From NCBI GenBank assembly GCA_913019965.1, contig CAJVZR010000002.1, positions 55,629 through 119,628 on the forward strand: 64,000 nt of DNA, in the 5' to 3' direction. The position numbers were made by a program, and so were the translations under genes. Source of the stretch: an uncultured Oleispira sp. GTDB taxonomy: Bacteria > Pseudomonadota > Gammaproteobacteria > Pseudomonadales > Oceanobacteraceae. The notes beneath the pieces were generated by a model. The model saw only the letters and a program-made list of their open reading frames with translations. It had not been told where the DNA came from and ran no database searches. Of the stretch, positions 1 to 8,628 are shown in pieces (the first letter of the stretch is position 1; the number at the start of each line of letters is the position of its first letter).

Positions 1-559
1 CAATATTCAACAGCCCGAGCTTTGGTTTTTTTAGCCCTTGAGCTTTACGCCAAGCGGATGCTAGCAATGCAAATTGATATAAACCTTCGGCGCCAACATC
101 AATATTAGCCCCAAGATCAAGCATCAATAGCGGCTTACCAGTCGTCGGTATATCTCTTGCCATGGCTGGTCGATCAACATCGATATAAGTCGATAAGGTA
201 TAGCGCGATAGCGCTAATAGCGCACCAGTATTTCCACAACTAATACACGCTGAAGCTTCATTATTAGCAATACTTTTCAATGCCAAGGCCATGGTCGACT
301 TTTGCTTACGGCGCAACGCATGAGAAGGCTTGTCCGACATCTCGACGGATTGCTCACAATAATGAATAAATAATCTGGATTTTATTACTGCACAAGAAGG
401 TGCAAGAATTTCAGTATCCAACCAAGAGGATTCTGAGGAAGAGATATAAAACTGAATAGATAAATCACTGCGCTCAGCAAGAATTTGCTGTACGGCTTTA
501 AAAGTAACGCGGGGACCGAAATCCCCGCCCATAGCGTCTACTGCAAGAGTAAACGACAC
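1..559 (-). CDS. plsX: Phosphate acyltransferase PlsX (partial, C-terminus beyond left edge)
   Basis: PlsX makes acyl-phosphate from acyl-ACP, the first step of the PlsX/PlsY route to lysophosphatidic acid. I translated the minus strand by hand: a GTG start at 559 gives an open frame to the window edge, 186 residues. It contains the family hallmarks LAVDAMGGDFGP at the N-terminus, MSDKPSHALRRKQKST, SCGNTGALLAL and LMLDLGANID. The start lies 3 nt after the rpmF stop, so the two genes are surely co-transcribed, as in the classical yceD-rpmF-plsX-fab cluster. The remaining C-terminal part, and presumably fabD/fabG/acpP, lies outside the window. The GTG has only a weak purine-rich stretch upstream, inside rpmF. 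Confidence 0.93.
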   Translation of the reverse strand, partial: MSFTLAVDAMGGDFGPRVTFKAVQQILAERSDLSIQFYISSSESSWLDTEILAPSCAVIKSRLFIHYCEQSVEMSDKPSHALRRKQKSTMALALKSIANNEASACISCGNTGALLALSRYTLSTYIDVDRPAMARDIPTTGKPLLMLDLGANIDVGAEGLYQFALLASAWRKAQGLKKPKLGLLNI

Positions 560-562
560 GGA

Positions 563-745
563 TTATGCTTCGTTACCAGTCTCCACGACTTTCTTACCGC
601 GGTAGAAACCGTCAGCAGATACGTGGTGACGACGGTGGATTTCACCAGTCGTTTGATCTGTAGATAGAGTTGCAGACTCTAGAGCATCGTGAGAACGACG
701 CTGACCACGACGTGAACGAGTTACTTTACTTTTTTGAACAGCCAT
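563..745 (-). CDS. rpmF: 50S ribosomal protein bL32
   Basis: Small basic protein of the large ribosomal subunit, 60 residues. It starts [20 protein letters not shown] and has the conserved [16 protein letters not shown] segment. No zinc-binding cysteines are present, as is usual for the gammaproteobacterial cysteine-free form. A clear Shine-Dalgarno (AGGAG, 9 nt before the ATG) precedes it. It sits between yceD (23 nt upstream) and plsX (3 nt downstream), an arrangement that links ribosome synthesis to phospholipid synthesis. Length and start agree with the family. Confidence 0.97.
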   Translation of the reverse strand: MAVQKSKVTRSRRGQRRSHDALESATLSTDQTTGEIHRRHHVSADGFYRGKKVVETGNEA

Positions 746-768
746 TGTTGTAGGCTCCTAACTTAACG

Positions 769-1311
769 CTATTTCGATTTTAACTGTTGTAGCACGGCAA
801 AAGGATTATCCTTTACTTCCGCAACTTCAACCTGTTCCGTATCAGCCTTAGGCTGCTTTATCTCACACTCCCCTTCTGCATGATATGCAAACATAGGCAG
901 TGCTAATATTAGCTCATCTTCAACCAGTTCCCATGGATCAATGTTGCCATTGTGATCCATAATTGCTGGCTCGTACTGCTTAGGCAGATGTTTCGATTTC
1001 TCATCAGAGAAAGCTAATCCAATCTGGAACTCCCCTCGCACGTCGAGTACCACGGCGTCCAAACAACGCTGACATACCATGGTAGCTTTTGTTGAGCATT
1101 CGCCGTCAATGAACATGTGATCATCAGCATCACGCTGAAAAGCCAGTTTATAGTCAACCGGCCCATTCACATCTTCGACAGCATCCTGAAAACGTTTAAA
1201 TAAATCCATATCTAAAGAGCCGCTAATTACCGTCTCATTATCTACGAATTTTATGGCATCTAAACGTTTAGGTAAGGCTACCTCAGCCATAGTTGGCGAC
1301 ATAATAGGCAT
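769..1311 (-). CDS. yceD: YceD/DUF177 family protein (23S rRNA accumulation protein)
   Basis: About 180 residues. The family is implicated in 23S rRNA accumulation and is almost always encoded just ahead of rpmF, as here. The diagnostic CxxC motif is visible as MVCQRCLDAV near residue 90, followed by the acidic, hydrophobic segment PWELVEDELILALP. I chose the ATG at 1311 over the upstream TTG at 1329 because AGGA lies 7 nt before that ATG. The C-terminal tail (DNPFAVLQQLKSK) is typical of the family. The molecular function of the family is still poorly defined. Confidence 0.9.
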   Translation of the reverse strand: MPIMSPTMAEVALPKRLDAIKFVDNETVISGSLDMDLFKRFQDAVEDVNGPVDYKLAFQRDADDHMFIDGECSTKATMVCQRCLDAVVLDVRGEFQIGLAFSDEKSKHLPKQYEPAIMDHNGNIDPWELVEDELILALPMFAYHAEGECEIKQPKADTEQVEVAEVKDNPFAVLQQLKSK

Positions 1312-1365
1312 CCGCTTATCCTGTGTCAAAATTATTTAACCTTTTTTCAATATTTATTATGCAAA

Positions 1366-2328
1366 TCAATGTAGTTGAAGATTAGGAGCAGTCAAAACCG
1401 TCGCTAGACCCGCTCCCATACTTGCGCCTAATTTTTGCACAATTGATTCCCATGGATCAGGTTGACGGGTAAAGTTTACCATTTCTTCGCTATTAAATTT
1501 AGTACGAACTAGCTGACTTGTAGAAGATAATCCATCAATTAAGCCCATATCTAGCGCCTGCTCACCTGACCAGACCAATCCACTGAACATTTCCGGTGTT
1601 TCTTTCAAGCGATCACCACGCCCCATACGAACCTGCTCAATAAATTGATTGTGCGTGACTTTCAAGACACCCTTCCAAAACTTCTTCTCATCTGGGTTTT
1701 CTGGGGAAAATGGATCCAAGAAACCTTTATGCTCGCCCGAGGTATATAGACGGCGTTCAATACCAAACTTTTCCATTGCCTCGGTAAAACCAAAGCCAGA
1801 ACCCACAACGCCAATAGAGCCGACCAAGCTCGCTTTATCGGCATAGATCTCATCTGCCGCAGCAGCGATATAGTAGGCGCCTGAAGCCCCTAAGTCTGAG
1901 ATAACGGCATATACAGGTAGCTCGCGAGTGGCTTTTAAGCGCTTAATTTCATCATAGACATAGCCAGACTGCACTGGGCTTCCACCTGGACTATTAATGC
2001 GCAGCACTACCCCTAATACCTGCTCATCTTCAAAAGCATCACGCAAAGCAGTAATAATGTTATCAGCGCTCGCATCTTGCGCTGCGGCAATCACACCATT
2101 AACTTCAATAATCGCTGCATAAGGCTCAGCACCACCTTGAGTAGAGCCTTCAATGGGCGACTTCAGCATTAAGGCGATCACAACCACATATACAAGGGTC
2201 GCCAGCTTAAAGAAGATACCCCAGCGACGAGATTTACGTTGCTCATCCTGCAAACCTGTGACAACTTTTTCGATTAGCTTCCACTCTTTATTAGAGCTCG
2301 GGTAATCAACTTGATTCTGGTTATCCAT
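1366..2328 (-). CDS. sppA: Signal peptide peptidase SppA, short (36K-type) form
   Basis: Membrane-bound serine protease that degrades leftover signal peptides. It has 320 residues, i.e. the short single-repeat form rather than the 600-residue E. coli type. A single transmembrane segment lies at about residues 37-56 after a charged cytoplasmic N-terminus. The Ser/Lys dyad is recognisable: S149 in DLGASGAYY and K201 in SGEHKGFLDP. The oxyanion-region motif LRINSPGGSPVQSG is also intact. Its start overlaps the stop of the preceding phosphatase gene by 8 nt, so translation is probably coupled. A second S49 peptidase, SohB, is encoded at 41045-42130. Confidence 0.93.
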   Translation of the reverse strand: MDNQNQVDYPSSNKEWKLIEKVVTGLQDEQRKSRRWGIFFKLATLVYVVVIALMLKSPIEGSTQGGAEPYAAIIEVNGVIAAAQDASADNIITALRDAFEDEQVLGVVLRINSPGGSPVQSGYVYDEIKRLKATRELPVYAVISDLGASGAYYIAAAADEIYADKASLVGSIGVVGSGFGFTEAMEKFGIERRLYTSGEHKGFLDPFSPENPDEKKFWKGVLKVTHNQFIEQVRMGRGDRLKETPEMFSGLVWSGEQALDMGLIDGLSSTSQLVRTKFNSEEMVNFTRQPDPWESIVQKLGASMGAGLATVLTAPNLQLH

Positions 2329-3001
2329 TTTCTTTTATCCATCCCAATAATTCAGTTAAATCATGACATAGGGCCTTTGCCCCTGATGCCAATAAAATAT
2401 CGCTCTCATGAGCTCCATGAGTCATTCCCACAGAGTCCATATTAATTGCTTTTGCCATATCCAGATCAAAACTGGTATCACCAACCATTAACGCCTGCTC
2501 ACTCGTTAATTCCAATTCAGTTAAAATCTCTTCTAGCATATGAGGATCTGGCTTTGACGTCGTTTCGTCAGCACAGCGAGTAATCGTAAAGATATCCCGC
2601 ACTGACATACCATCGAGCATCTCATCAAGCCCACGACGAGTTTTACCTGTCGCAACAGCCAAAACATACCCTAAGCTAGCAAGCTGTTCAAAAAAATCAT
2701 GCGCCGTCGGGAAAAAATCAACATGCACCTTACTATGATTCGAAAAATTGGCTGAATAAAGGCTGCGCATTTCCTCAAGCTCAATCGACGTAATTTCTGG
2801 CCATAGCTTGCGCAGGGCTTCAGGCAACCCTAAACCAATTATCTGCTGAATAGCATGATCAGTAAGCCTTGGCATGCCAACCTGAGTCGATGCCATTTGC
2901 ATACTATCAACAATTCGAGCCGTAGAGTCGACTAAGGTTCCATCCCAATCAAAGATTATGACCTTATATTTATTCATTTTTGAGGTGATACTAGATGTCA
3001 A
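2321..3001 (-). CDS. HAD-superfamily phosphatase, Gph-like
   Basis: HAD hydrolase of the phosphoglycolate phosphatase-like group. Motif I FDWDGTLVDS, motif II VAVATGKTRRG, the conserved lysine in TSKPDPHML and motif IV MVGDTSFDLDMAKA are all intact. It lies between rluC and sppA, the common location of this gene in pseudomonad-like genomes. The true substrate is not determinable from sequence; phosphoglycolate is a guess from the family. Start choice: TTG at 3001 has a strong GAGGGG 7 nt upstream and overlaps the rluC end. The in-frame ATG at 2977 gives the more typical N-terminus MNKYKVIIFDWDG but has no recognisable ribosome-binding site. Confidence 0.88.
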   Translation of the reverse strand: MTSSITSKMNKYKVIIFDWDGTLVDSTARIVDSMQMASTQVGMPRLTDHAIQQIIGLGLPEALRKLWPEITSIELEEMRSLYSANFSNHSKVHVDFFPTAHDFFEQLASLGYVLAVATGKTRRGLDEMLDGMSVRDIFTITRCADETTSKPDPHMLEEILTELELTSEQALMVGDTSFDLDMAKAINMDSVGMTHGAHESDILLASGAKALCHDLTELLGWIKENG

Positions 3002-3962
3002 AGCTCAACCCCTCTTTTTCTTTATATTTAAGAAATTTCCCTTCTAGCGGCGAAGTAATCTCAAGCAACTCTTCTGTCATTGGGTGCACGAAGGCTAACC
3101 GATAGGCGTGGAGGCATAAGCGTTTAATGCCAACTTGTTTATCTACCGCTTCTTCAACCTTATTTAAATATTTAGGATCACCCGCAATACCACAGCCGGC
3201 AAACTGACAATGCACTCGAATCTGGTGAGTTCTTCCCGTAATAGGGCGCGCTTCAACTAACGTATAGCGACTTGAACGATCAAGCACCTTAAACTTTGTT
3301 AGAGAAGGCTTACCATCCTCTTCCACACGAACAATACGCTCGCCACCTTGAACTTCATTCTTCTTTAAAGGAGCATCAACGCGATCTTGAAAATCGGGCC
3401 ACTCGCCATGCACGAGCGCCAAATAACGTTTATCAATGGCCTTTTGGCCCTGAAACAACTTTTGCACAGCAACTAATGCTGATCGTTTCTTAGCAATCAA
3501 GATCACACCTGACGTATCTCGATCTAAACGATGCACCAATTCTAAAAATTTTTGCTGCGGTCTCAGAGCTCGCATCAATTCAATCAAACCTAGCTTAATG
3601 CCACTGCCACCATGAACCGCCATTCCTGTCGGCTTATTAACCGCTATATAAAACTCATCTTCAAACAAAATGCTGTTTTTTATGATTTCGGCCTGACTCG
3701 TCGGCACAACCACCTCATCATCAGAGGTCTCTTTAATTTTCACCGGCGCAATTCGCACGATGTCGCCAATCACGAGACGCTGAACGGGCTTAGCGCGCTT
3801 TTTATTAATCCGCACCTCCCCCTTACGCAATAATCGATAGACCAAGGAGCGTGGCGCACCCTTTAATAAGGTAAGCAAGAAATTATCAATACGCTGCCCT
3901 TCATGATCTTCATCGATCGTAATCAGGTTCACTTGATTGGTATTGTAGGATTCTGTTGGCAT
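2991..3962 (-). CDS. rluC: 23S rRNA pseudouridine synthase RluC
   Basis: Converts uridines of 23S rRNA (positions 955, 2504 and 2580 in E. coli numbering) to pseudouridine. At 323 residues it has an N-terminal S4 RNA-binding domain (about residues 23-70) followed by the RluA-type catalytic domain. The signature ELVHRLDRDTSGV carries the catalytic aspartate D147. RPITGRTHQIRVH is the conserved C-terminal motif. The gene is divergent from rne across a 465-bp intergenic region, the same arrangement as in enterics and pseudomonads. That conserved context is why I call RluC rather than another RluA-family paralogue. Confidence 0.92.
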   Translation of the reverse strand: MPTESYNTNQVNLITIDEDHEGQRIDNFLLTLLKGAPRSLVYRLLRKGEVRINKKRAKPVQRLVIGDIVRIAPVKIKETSDDEVVVPTSQAEIIKNSILFEDEFYIAVNKPTGMAVHGGSGIKLGLIELMRALRPQQKFLELVHRLDRDTSGVILIAKKRSALVAVQKLFQGQKAIDKRYLALVHGEWPDFQDRVDAPLKKNEVQGGERIVRVEEDGKPSLTKFKVLDRSSRYTLVEARPITGRTHQIRVHCQFAGCGIAGDPKYLNKVEEAVDKQVGIKRLCLHAYRLAFVHPMTEELLEITSPLEGKFLKYKEKEGLSFDI

Positions 3963-3990
3963 AAATTAACTTTCAATTCGCTCTAAATGT

Positions 3991-4019
3991 TTGTCGCAAC
4001 CGCTATTTGTTGCTATATT
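3991..4019 (+). promoter_or_regulatory. Predicted sigma-70 promoter for rne
   Basis: A -35 box TTGTCG at 3991-3996 and a -10 box TATATT at 4014-4019 are separated by exactly 17 nt. Transcription would start near 4026, giving an rne leader of about 400 nt. That is comparable to the long autoregulatory rne leader known in E. coli. This is a pattern match only. Confidence 0.55.
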
Positions 4020-4147
4020 CGCTGACCCAGTGTCAATTTTTTCATTTTTTCCAATTATTGGCACATGGTACGGCAGCGATTGAGCGGCCAGTATAAAGTA
4101 GAAGAACGATTATTAAACCTTCTTTATACAAACGAACGACATGAAGC

Positions 4148-4184
4148 GCGCTTAAGTAAATATCAGTACAGATTACTTAAGCGC
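4148..4184 (+). promoter_or_regulatory. Perfect 12-bp hairpin in the rne leader
   Basis: GCGCTTAAGTAA at 4148-4159 is repeated as its exact reverse complement at 4173-4184, with a 13-nt loop. There is no U-tract, so it is unlikely to be a terminator. It lies in the predicted rne 5' untranslated region, where E. coli has stem-loops that recruit RNase E to its own mRNA for feedback control. The autoregulatory role is inferred from position. The rest of 3963-4427 holds no gene I can support. Confidence 0.55.
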
Positions 4185-4308
4185 ATATTTGAGATGAACC
4201 ATGCGTAAAACTCGCAGGCAGCATCTCACTATCAAATTATGGATTGTTGGTGTTGGCCTAAAGGCATCACCACGTAAAAATAGACATCGTGCCCATCAGA
4301 GAATTCTG

Positions 4309-4325
4309 GCCACTTAGAGGGTGGC
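4309..4325 (+). promoter_or_regulatory. Second small hairpin in the rne leader
   Basis: GCCAC at 4309-4313 pairs with GTGGC at 4321-4325 around a 7-nt loop, about 100 nt before the rne start codon. Just upstream, around 4250-4278, a GGTG/CACC-flanked GGCC/GGC arrangement suggests one more imperfect stem. Taken with the 4148-4184 hairpin, the leader is clearly structured. The function is inferred only. Confidence 0.35.
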
Positions 4326-4427
4326 AAGCGACGATTTCATTGACTCAAGCAACCATAAAGATTTTGTATGACGACCAACAAACGGTCAGCTGCCCGTGTG
4401 CTTACGCTATAGAGCTACACACATAAC

Positions 4428-7091
4428 ATGAAAAGAATGCTAATTAATGCAACTCAAACGGAAGAGTTGCGCGTTGCCCTCGTTGATGGCCAGCGTTTAT
4501 ATGATCTAGACATCGAGTCTGGTGCCCGTGAACAAAAGAAATCTAACATCTACAAAGGTAAGATCACCCGCATCGAACCTAGCCTTGAAGCGGCTTTCGT
4601 AGATTTTGGCGCTGAGCGCCACGGTTTCTTACCGCTTAAAGAAATTTCAAAAACCTACTTCAGCAAGAACCCAGGTTCTGGCCGCATCAACATCAAAGAA
4701 GTGATGCAAGAAGGTCAAGAAGTCATCGTTCAAGTTGATAAAGAAGAACGTGGTAATAAAGGCGCAGCACTAACCACTATGGTTAGCCTTGCAGGTCGCT
4801 ATTTAGTGCTAATGCCGAACAATGCGCGCGCGGGCGGCATTTCACGCCGCATCGAAGGTGATGAACGCACAGAATTACGCGAAGCTATGAAAGGCGTAAC
4901 CGTGCCTGATGATATGGGCGTTATCGTTCGTACTGCAGGTATTGGCCGCTCTAGCGAAGAATTGCAGTGGGATCTAGATTACCTAATGCAACTTTGGCAA
5001 GCTATCCACGGCGCTTCTGAACGCCGCCAAGCACCTTGTCTACTACTACAAGAAAGCAACGTTGTTATTCGCGCAATTCGTGATTACTTACGCCAAGATA
5101 TCGGTGAAGTATTAATCGACAACCAGTCTGCCTACAATGAAGCCATTAGCTTTGTGCAGCAGGTAATGCCGCAGTACGAAAATAAATTCAAGTTGTACGA
5201 TGATAAAGTGCCACTATTCAATCGCTATCAGATTGAAAGCCAAATTGAGACTGCCTTCCAGCGTGAAGTTAAACTACCTTCTGGTGGCTCGATTGTAATC
5301 GACCCGACAGAAGCACTTGTTTCTATTGATATTAACTCAGCCCGCGCAACTAAAGGCGCTGACATTGAAGAAACAGCTACAACGACAAACTGCGAAGCCG
5401 CAGAAGAAATTGCTCGCCAGTTACGCTTACGCGACATGGGTGGCTTAGTCGTTATCGATTTCATCGACATGCACTCTAATCGTAACCAGCGTGAAGTTGA
5501 AAACCGTCTTAAGAACGCTCTAGAAATGGATCGTGCTCGCGTACAAGTAGGCCGCATATCTCGCTTTGGCTTGATGGAAATGTCTCGTCAGCGTTTGCGC
5601 CCTTCTCTAGGCGAAACATCAGGCCATGTCTGCCCTCGCTGTAGTGGTACTGGTATCGTTCGTGACCTACCCTCTCTTTCTCTTTCTATCTTACGACTTA
5701 TCGAAGAAGAAGCGGCGAAAGAAAATACCGGTCAGATTCGTGCAGAAGTTCCACTTAACGTGGGTACTTTCTTATTAAACGAAAAACGTGAAGTGATAGC
5801 CGATATTGAAGGTCGTCACAATGCTCGCATCGTGATCTTGCCAAATCCTCACATGGATACGCCACATTACGAAGTGACCCGCCTACGTCCAGATGACACG
5901 TTAATTGGTCAAGCAAGCCATGAGCAAAACTTTGATCCAGATGTCGACTTTGGCCTAGACGCTGACGCTAGCAAAGAACCAACAAAGAAACAGGATGCTG
6001 CGGTTAAAGCGGTTGCTGCAGCCCGTGCACCGGCACCTCAAAAGTCATTGTTCAAGAAGCTTTCTGAAAGCATCTCTGGCCTTTTCAGCTCTGAAGAAGA
6101 AGCTGAGGAAAAGCCAAAGACGCCTAATCGCAAGCCTAATAACAATCGCAATCAGCGTGGTGGTCAGAACAACCGTCGCAACCAGAATAATCGTCGTAAT
6201 GAACGTAACTCTGAACGCGGTTCTGAGCGCAATAACGATCGTAATTCTGAACGTAAAAACGAGCGTAATGCTGAACGTAACGATAAAACGAATGAGCGCA
6301 ATTCACGCAACAAACCTAACGAATCTCGTGATCGTAATGAGTCTCGTGAAAAGCCTGAAGCGCGTAACAATCGCAATCGTAATAACAAACGTGATGACGA
6401 TCGCCAGAATAGTAAGCCAGACACAAAAGCCGCTAAAACTAGCGATGACAATCAAGAGAAAGCACCACGTCGTCCACGCAATAATGGCCAACGTCGTCGC
6501 AATCGCCCTGAGCGTAATCGTAATGTTGCCGAAACAAACAGCAATGAATCAGCAACAGTCGCTAATGAACAGCAAGCGGCTAAGCCTGTTGACGTGAAAG
6601 TAGAAGCGCCTCGCTCACAACCAAGCGAAGCAAAAGCTACTGAAACTAAAGCAGCTGAACCAAAACCTGCAGATGTTAAAGTAGAAGCTAAAGCAGAAAC
6701 TAAAGCAGAAGCACCTACAGAAAAGGCTAAGCCTTGGGCAGCACACGAAGAGAAGGCTGAAGCACCTGCAAAGGTTGAGACACCTAAGCAAGAAGCTCCA
6801 AAGCAAGAAGCTAAAGCACCTGCAAAGGTTGAGACGCCTAAGCAAGAAGCTAAAGCTGAAACTAAGGCCGAAGCACCAGCGAAAACTGAAGCGCCTAAGC
6901 AAGACGCTAAAGTTGAAGTTAAAGCCGAAGCTCCTAAGCAAGAAGCTCCTAAGCAAGAAGCGAAAGCCGAGTCTAAGCCTGAGACTGCAGAAACAAAACC
7001 CGCACCACGTCGTCGTCGCCAGCCTATTCGCGCTGCTAACGATCCACGCGGAGCGCGAAAGCAAGCTGAAAGTGATTCAACCGATCAGTAG
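4428..7091 (+). CDS. rne: Ribonuclease E
   Basis: Essential endoribonuclease and degradosome scaffold at the inner membrane, 887 residues. The catalytic half is highly conserved: S1 domain at about 38-118, DNase I-like active-site aspartates D301 (SIDINSA) and D344 (VVIDFIDM), and the Zn-link cysteines C402 and C405 in VCPRCSGTG. The C-terminal half is low-complexity: an Arg/Asn-rich RNA-binding region (about 565-700), then Ala/Lys/Glu/Pro-rich near-repeats ([19 protein letters not shown]; about 720-850), ending in [18 protein letters not shown], a tail like that of pseudomonad RNase E. The many antisense reading frames under this repeat zone are codon artefacts. Expression is probably autoregulated through the long leader. 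Confidence 0.97.
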   Translation: MKRMLINATQTEELRVALVDGQRLYDLDIESGAREQKKSNIYKGKITRIEPSLEAAFVDFGAERHGFLPLKEISKTYFSKNPGSGRINIKEVMQEGQEVIVQVDKEERGNKGAALTTMVSLAGRYLVLMPNNARAGGISRRIEGDERTELREAMKGVTVPDDMGVIVRTAGIGRSSEELQWDLDYLMQLWQAIHGASERRQAPCLLLQESNVVIRAIRDYLRQDIGEVLIDNQSAYNEAISFVQQVMPQYENKFKLYDDKVPLFNRYQIESQIETAFQREVKLPSGGSIVIDPTEALVSIDINSARATKGADIEETATTTNCEAAEEIARQLRLRDMGGLVVIDFIDMHSNRNQREVENRLKNALEMDRARVQVGRISRFGLMEMSRQRLRPSLGETSGHVCPRCSGTGIVRDLPSLSLSILRLIEEEAAKENTGQIRAEVPLNVGTFLLNEKREVIADIEGRHNARIVILPNPHMDTPHYEVTRLRPDDTLIGQASHEQNFDPDVDFGLDADASKEPTKKQDAAVKAVAAARAPAPQKSLFKKLSESISGLFSSEEEAEEKPKTPNRKPNNNRNQRGGQNNRRNQNNRRNERNSERGSERNNDRNSERKNERNAERNDKTNERNSRNKPNESRDRNESREKPEARNNRNRNNKRDDDRQNSKPDTKAAKTSDDNQEKAPRRPRNNGQRRRNRPERNRNVAETNSNESATVANEQQAAKPVDVKVEAPRSQPSEAKATETKAAEPKPADVKVEAKAETKAEAPTEKAKPWAAHEEKAEAPAKVETPKQEAPKQEAKAPAKVETPKQEAKAETKAEAPAKTEAPKQDAKVEVKAEAPKQEAPKQEAKAESKPETAETKPAPRRRRQPIRAANDPRGARKQAESDSTDQ

Positions 7092-7127
7092 TCAGCCCTA
7101 GCCAATAAGCACCTTTCTGAAGATAAG

Positions 7128-7152
7128 CTATACTCACTGATAGTATAGTTTT
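7128..7152 (+). terminator. Possible rho-independent terminator after rne
   Basis: CTATACT (7128-7134) and AGTATAG (7142-7148) form a 7-bp AU-rich stem with a 7-nt loop, followed by TTTT. It is weak in GC, so it may be leaky and allow read-through into the HDOD gene 17 nt later. Confidence 0.4.
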
Positions 7153-7168
7153 CTTCGGAAGGGAGTTT

Positions 7169-8017
7169 ATGTCAGATCCGCACACAGAAGTCGCCAGTAC
7201 CCAAATTGTACTGCCAAGCCCCCCTCCTATTGTTCAACAACTACGCTCTGAGAGCGCAGATACCACCACGCTTGGAAAAATCATTGCTCAAGATACCGAG
7301 CTAGCCCAAGAAGTGTTAGAAACTATCAACGCCCCCTACTTCAACCTGGTTCGTAAGATCTCCAGCATTGATGAAGCTGTTCGTTTCTTAGGCCAAGACC
7401 GCATTACTAAGCTAACTACAGCCAGATCGTTAAGAACCGCATTCATTACTCGCAATAGTGCCTTCCTAGAAGAGATCTGGAGCTCGTCTAATCGAGTTGC
7501 CATTGTCGCGGTATTACTCGCGAAAGAACTGAAGAAAAGTAGCGCAGAGCAAGCCTATGAGTTAGGCCTATTTCATAATATCGGCATGGCTTTAATGTTT
7601 AATCAGTTTGATAATTATCGCACCGTTATCAAGTCAGCCTATAAACACGAAAGTGGTGCCATCAGTGCTTTTGAGCAACACCACCTGAATTGCAATCACG
7701 CCGGCATCGGTGCTGATCTATCGTTAAAATGGCATTTATCTGAACAACAAGCTTTAATCATTAAAAACCACCATTCTGCAAAATGGATCATTCAGCAGTT
7801 TGACGAAGATAAAGATCAAGAGCTATTAGAGAATATTGCCATATTGAAATTGGCTGAGTTATTTTCACACCTTTCAGGGCACATCGCACAGACCCCGACT
7901 AATTTTGAATGGCTGAAGCTCTCAGAAACTATTATGTATTATCTTGATTTAAATGAGATGAAGCTTGAAAAGCTAAAAAGAAAAATCACTGAAGAACTTT
8001 CTGAAATAAAGATTTAG
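7169..8017 (+). CDS. HDOD domain protein
   Basis: 282-residue protein dominated by an HDOD domain (about residues 14-215), a degenerate HD-like fold found in bacterial signalling proteins. Characteristic segments are LPSPPPIVQQLRSESAD, IIAQDTELAQEVLETINA and SIDEAVRFLGQDRITKL, followed by the helical FHNIGMALMFNQF region. No GGDEF, EAL or receiver domain is attached. The start is supported by AAGGGAG 3 nt before the ATG. It lies 77 nt after rne in the same direction and ends at a strong bidirectional terminator shared with rraA. Its role is unknown; HDOD proteins elsewhere are linked to motility, biofilm or two-component pathways. Confidence 0.85.
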   Translation: MSDPHTEVASTQIVLPSPPPIVQQLRSESADTTTLGKIIAQDTELAQEVLETINAPYFNLVRKISSIDEAVRFLGQDRITKLTTARSLRTAFITRNSAFLEEIWSSSNRVAIVAVLLAKELKKSSAEQAYELGLFHNIGMALMFNQFDNYRTVIKSAYKHESGAISAFEQHHLNCNHAGIGADLSLKWHLSEQQALIIKNHHSAKWIIQQFDEDKDQELLENIAILKLAELFSHLSGHIAQTPTNFEWLKLSETIMYYLDLNEMKLEKLKRKITEELSEIKI

Positions 8018-8034
8018 ATGAAATTAATAGTAAT

Positions 8035-8079
8035 AAAAAAGGCTAGTTGTTATCCCGAGGATAATCACTAGCCTTTTTT
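8035..8079. terminator. Bidirectional terminator between HDOD gene and rraA
   Basis: AAAAAAGGCTAGT pairs with ACTAGCCTTTTTT, and the inner TTATCC/GGATAA extends the stem. An A-run on one side and a T-run on the other let it serve both convergent genes. Confidence 0.85.
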
Positions 8080-8102
8080 ATTTACAGATAATACCAATTA
8101 AA

Positions 8103-8594
8103 TTAAGCAGGCATTTTCAGTTCTTTTGGAGAAACAATAATGCCGTTATTATCCGCATAAACATACTCACCCGGATTAAAAATAACACCACCAAACTTAA
8201 CTGAAACATCTACATCACCCAAGCCACGCTTATCCGTTTTTAGCGGATTTGTTGCTAAAGCCTGAACACCTAAATCAGTTTGCATAATGACATCAACGTC
8301 ACGAATACAGCCATAAATAATCAAGCCTTCCCAGCCATTAGATACCGCTTTTTCTGCCAGCATGTCACCCAATAATGCGTGTCGTAAAGAGCCGCCACCA
8401 TCGACAACCATGACCTTGCCCGCGCCTTCAGTCGCAACCAGTTCTTTTACCTTAGAATTATCTTCGTGGCACTTTACCGTAACAATTTGGCCACCAAAAT
8501 TATCTTTACCACCAAAGTTGTTGAACATAGGCTCAACAACACTAACTAGCTCTGGGTATTCATCACACAAATCTGGAGTAATATACTGAGTCAT
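8103..8594 (-). CDS. rraA: Ribonuclease E activity regulator RraA
   Basis: 163 residues, matching the compact RraA family, whose trimeric members bind RNase E and inhibit it. Family motifs visible are [12 protein letters not shown] near the N-terminus, [34 protein letters not shown] and the C-terminal [12 protein letters not shown]. The same fold includes 4-hydroxy-4-methyl-2-oxoglutarate aldolases, so aldolase activity cannot be excluded, and older annotations often call it MenG. Here it is encoded about 1 kb from rne, convergently across one HDOD gene, which is consistent with the RNase E role. It lies 34 nt downstream of a hydrolase gene and may belong to the ppsA transcript. Confidence 0.88.
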   Translation of the reverse strand: MTQYITPDLCDEYPELVSVVEPMFNNFGGKDNFGGQIVTVKCHEDNSKVKELVATEGAGKVMVVDGGGSLRHALLGDMLAEKAVSNGWEGLIIYGCIRDVDVIMQTDLGVQALATNPLKTDKRGLGDVDVSVKFGGVIFNPGEYVYADNNGIIVSPKELKMPA

Positions 8595-8628
8595 TTTACT
8601 TTCCTAAACGTTTAAAATTAAATATAAA

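Noticed and set aside
5995..7101. Several reading frames of 90-200 codons on both strands inside the 3' half of rne
   Set aside because: They are shadows of the repetitive Arg/Lys/Glu/Ala codons of RNase E; compositions are extreme (almost all Leu/Arg/Ser or Ile/Val) and none has a ribosome-binding site.
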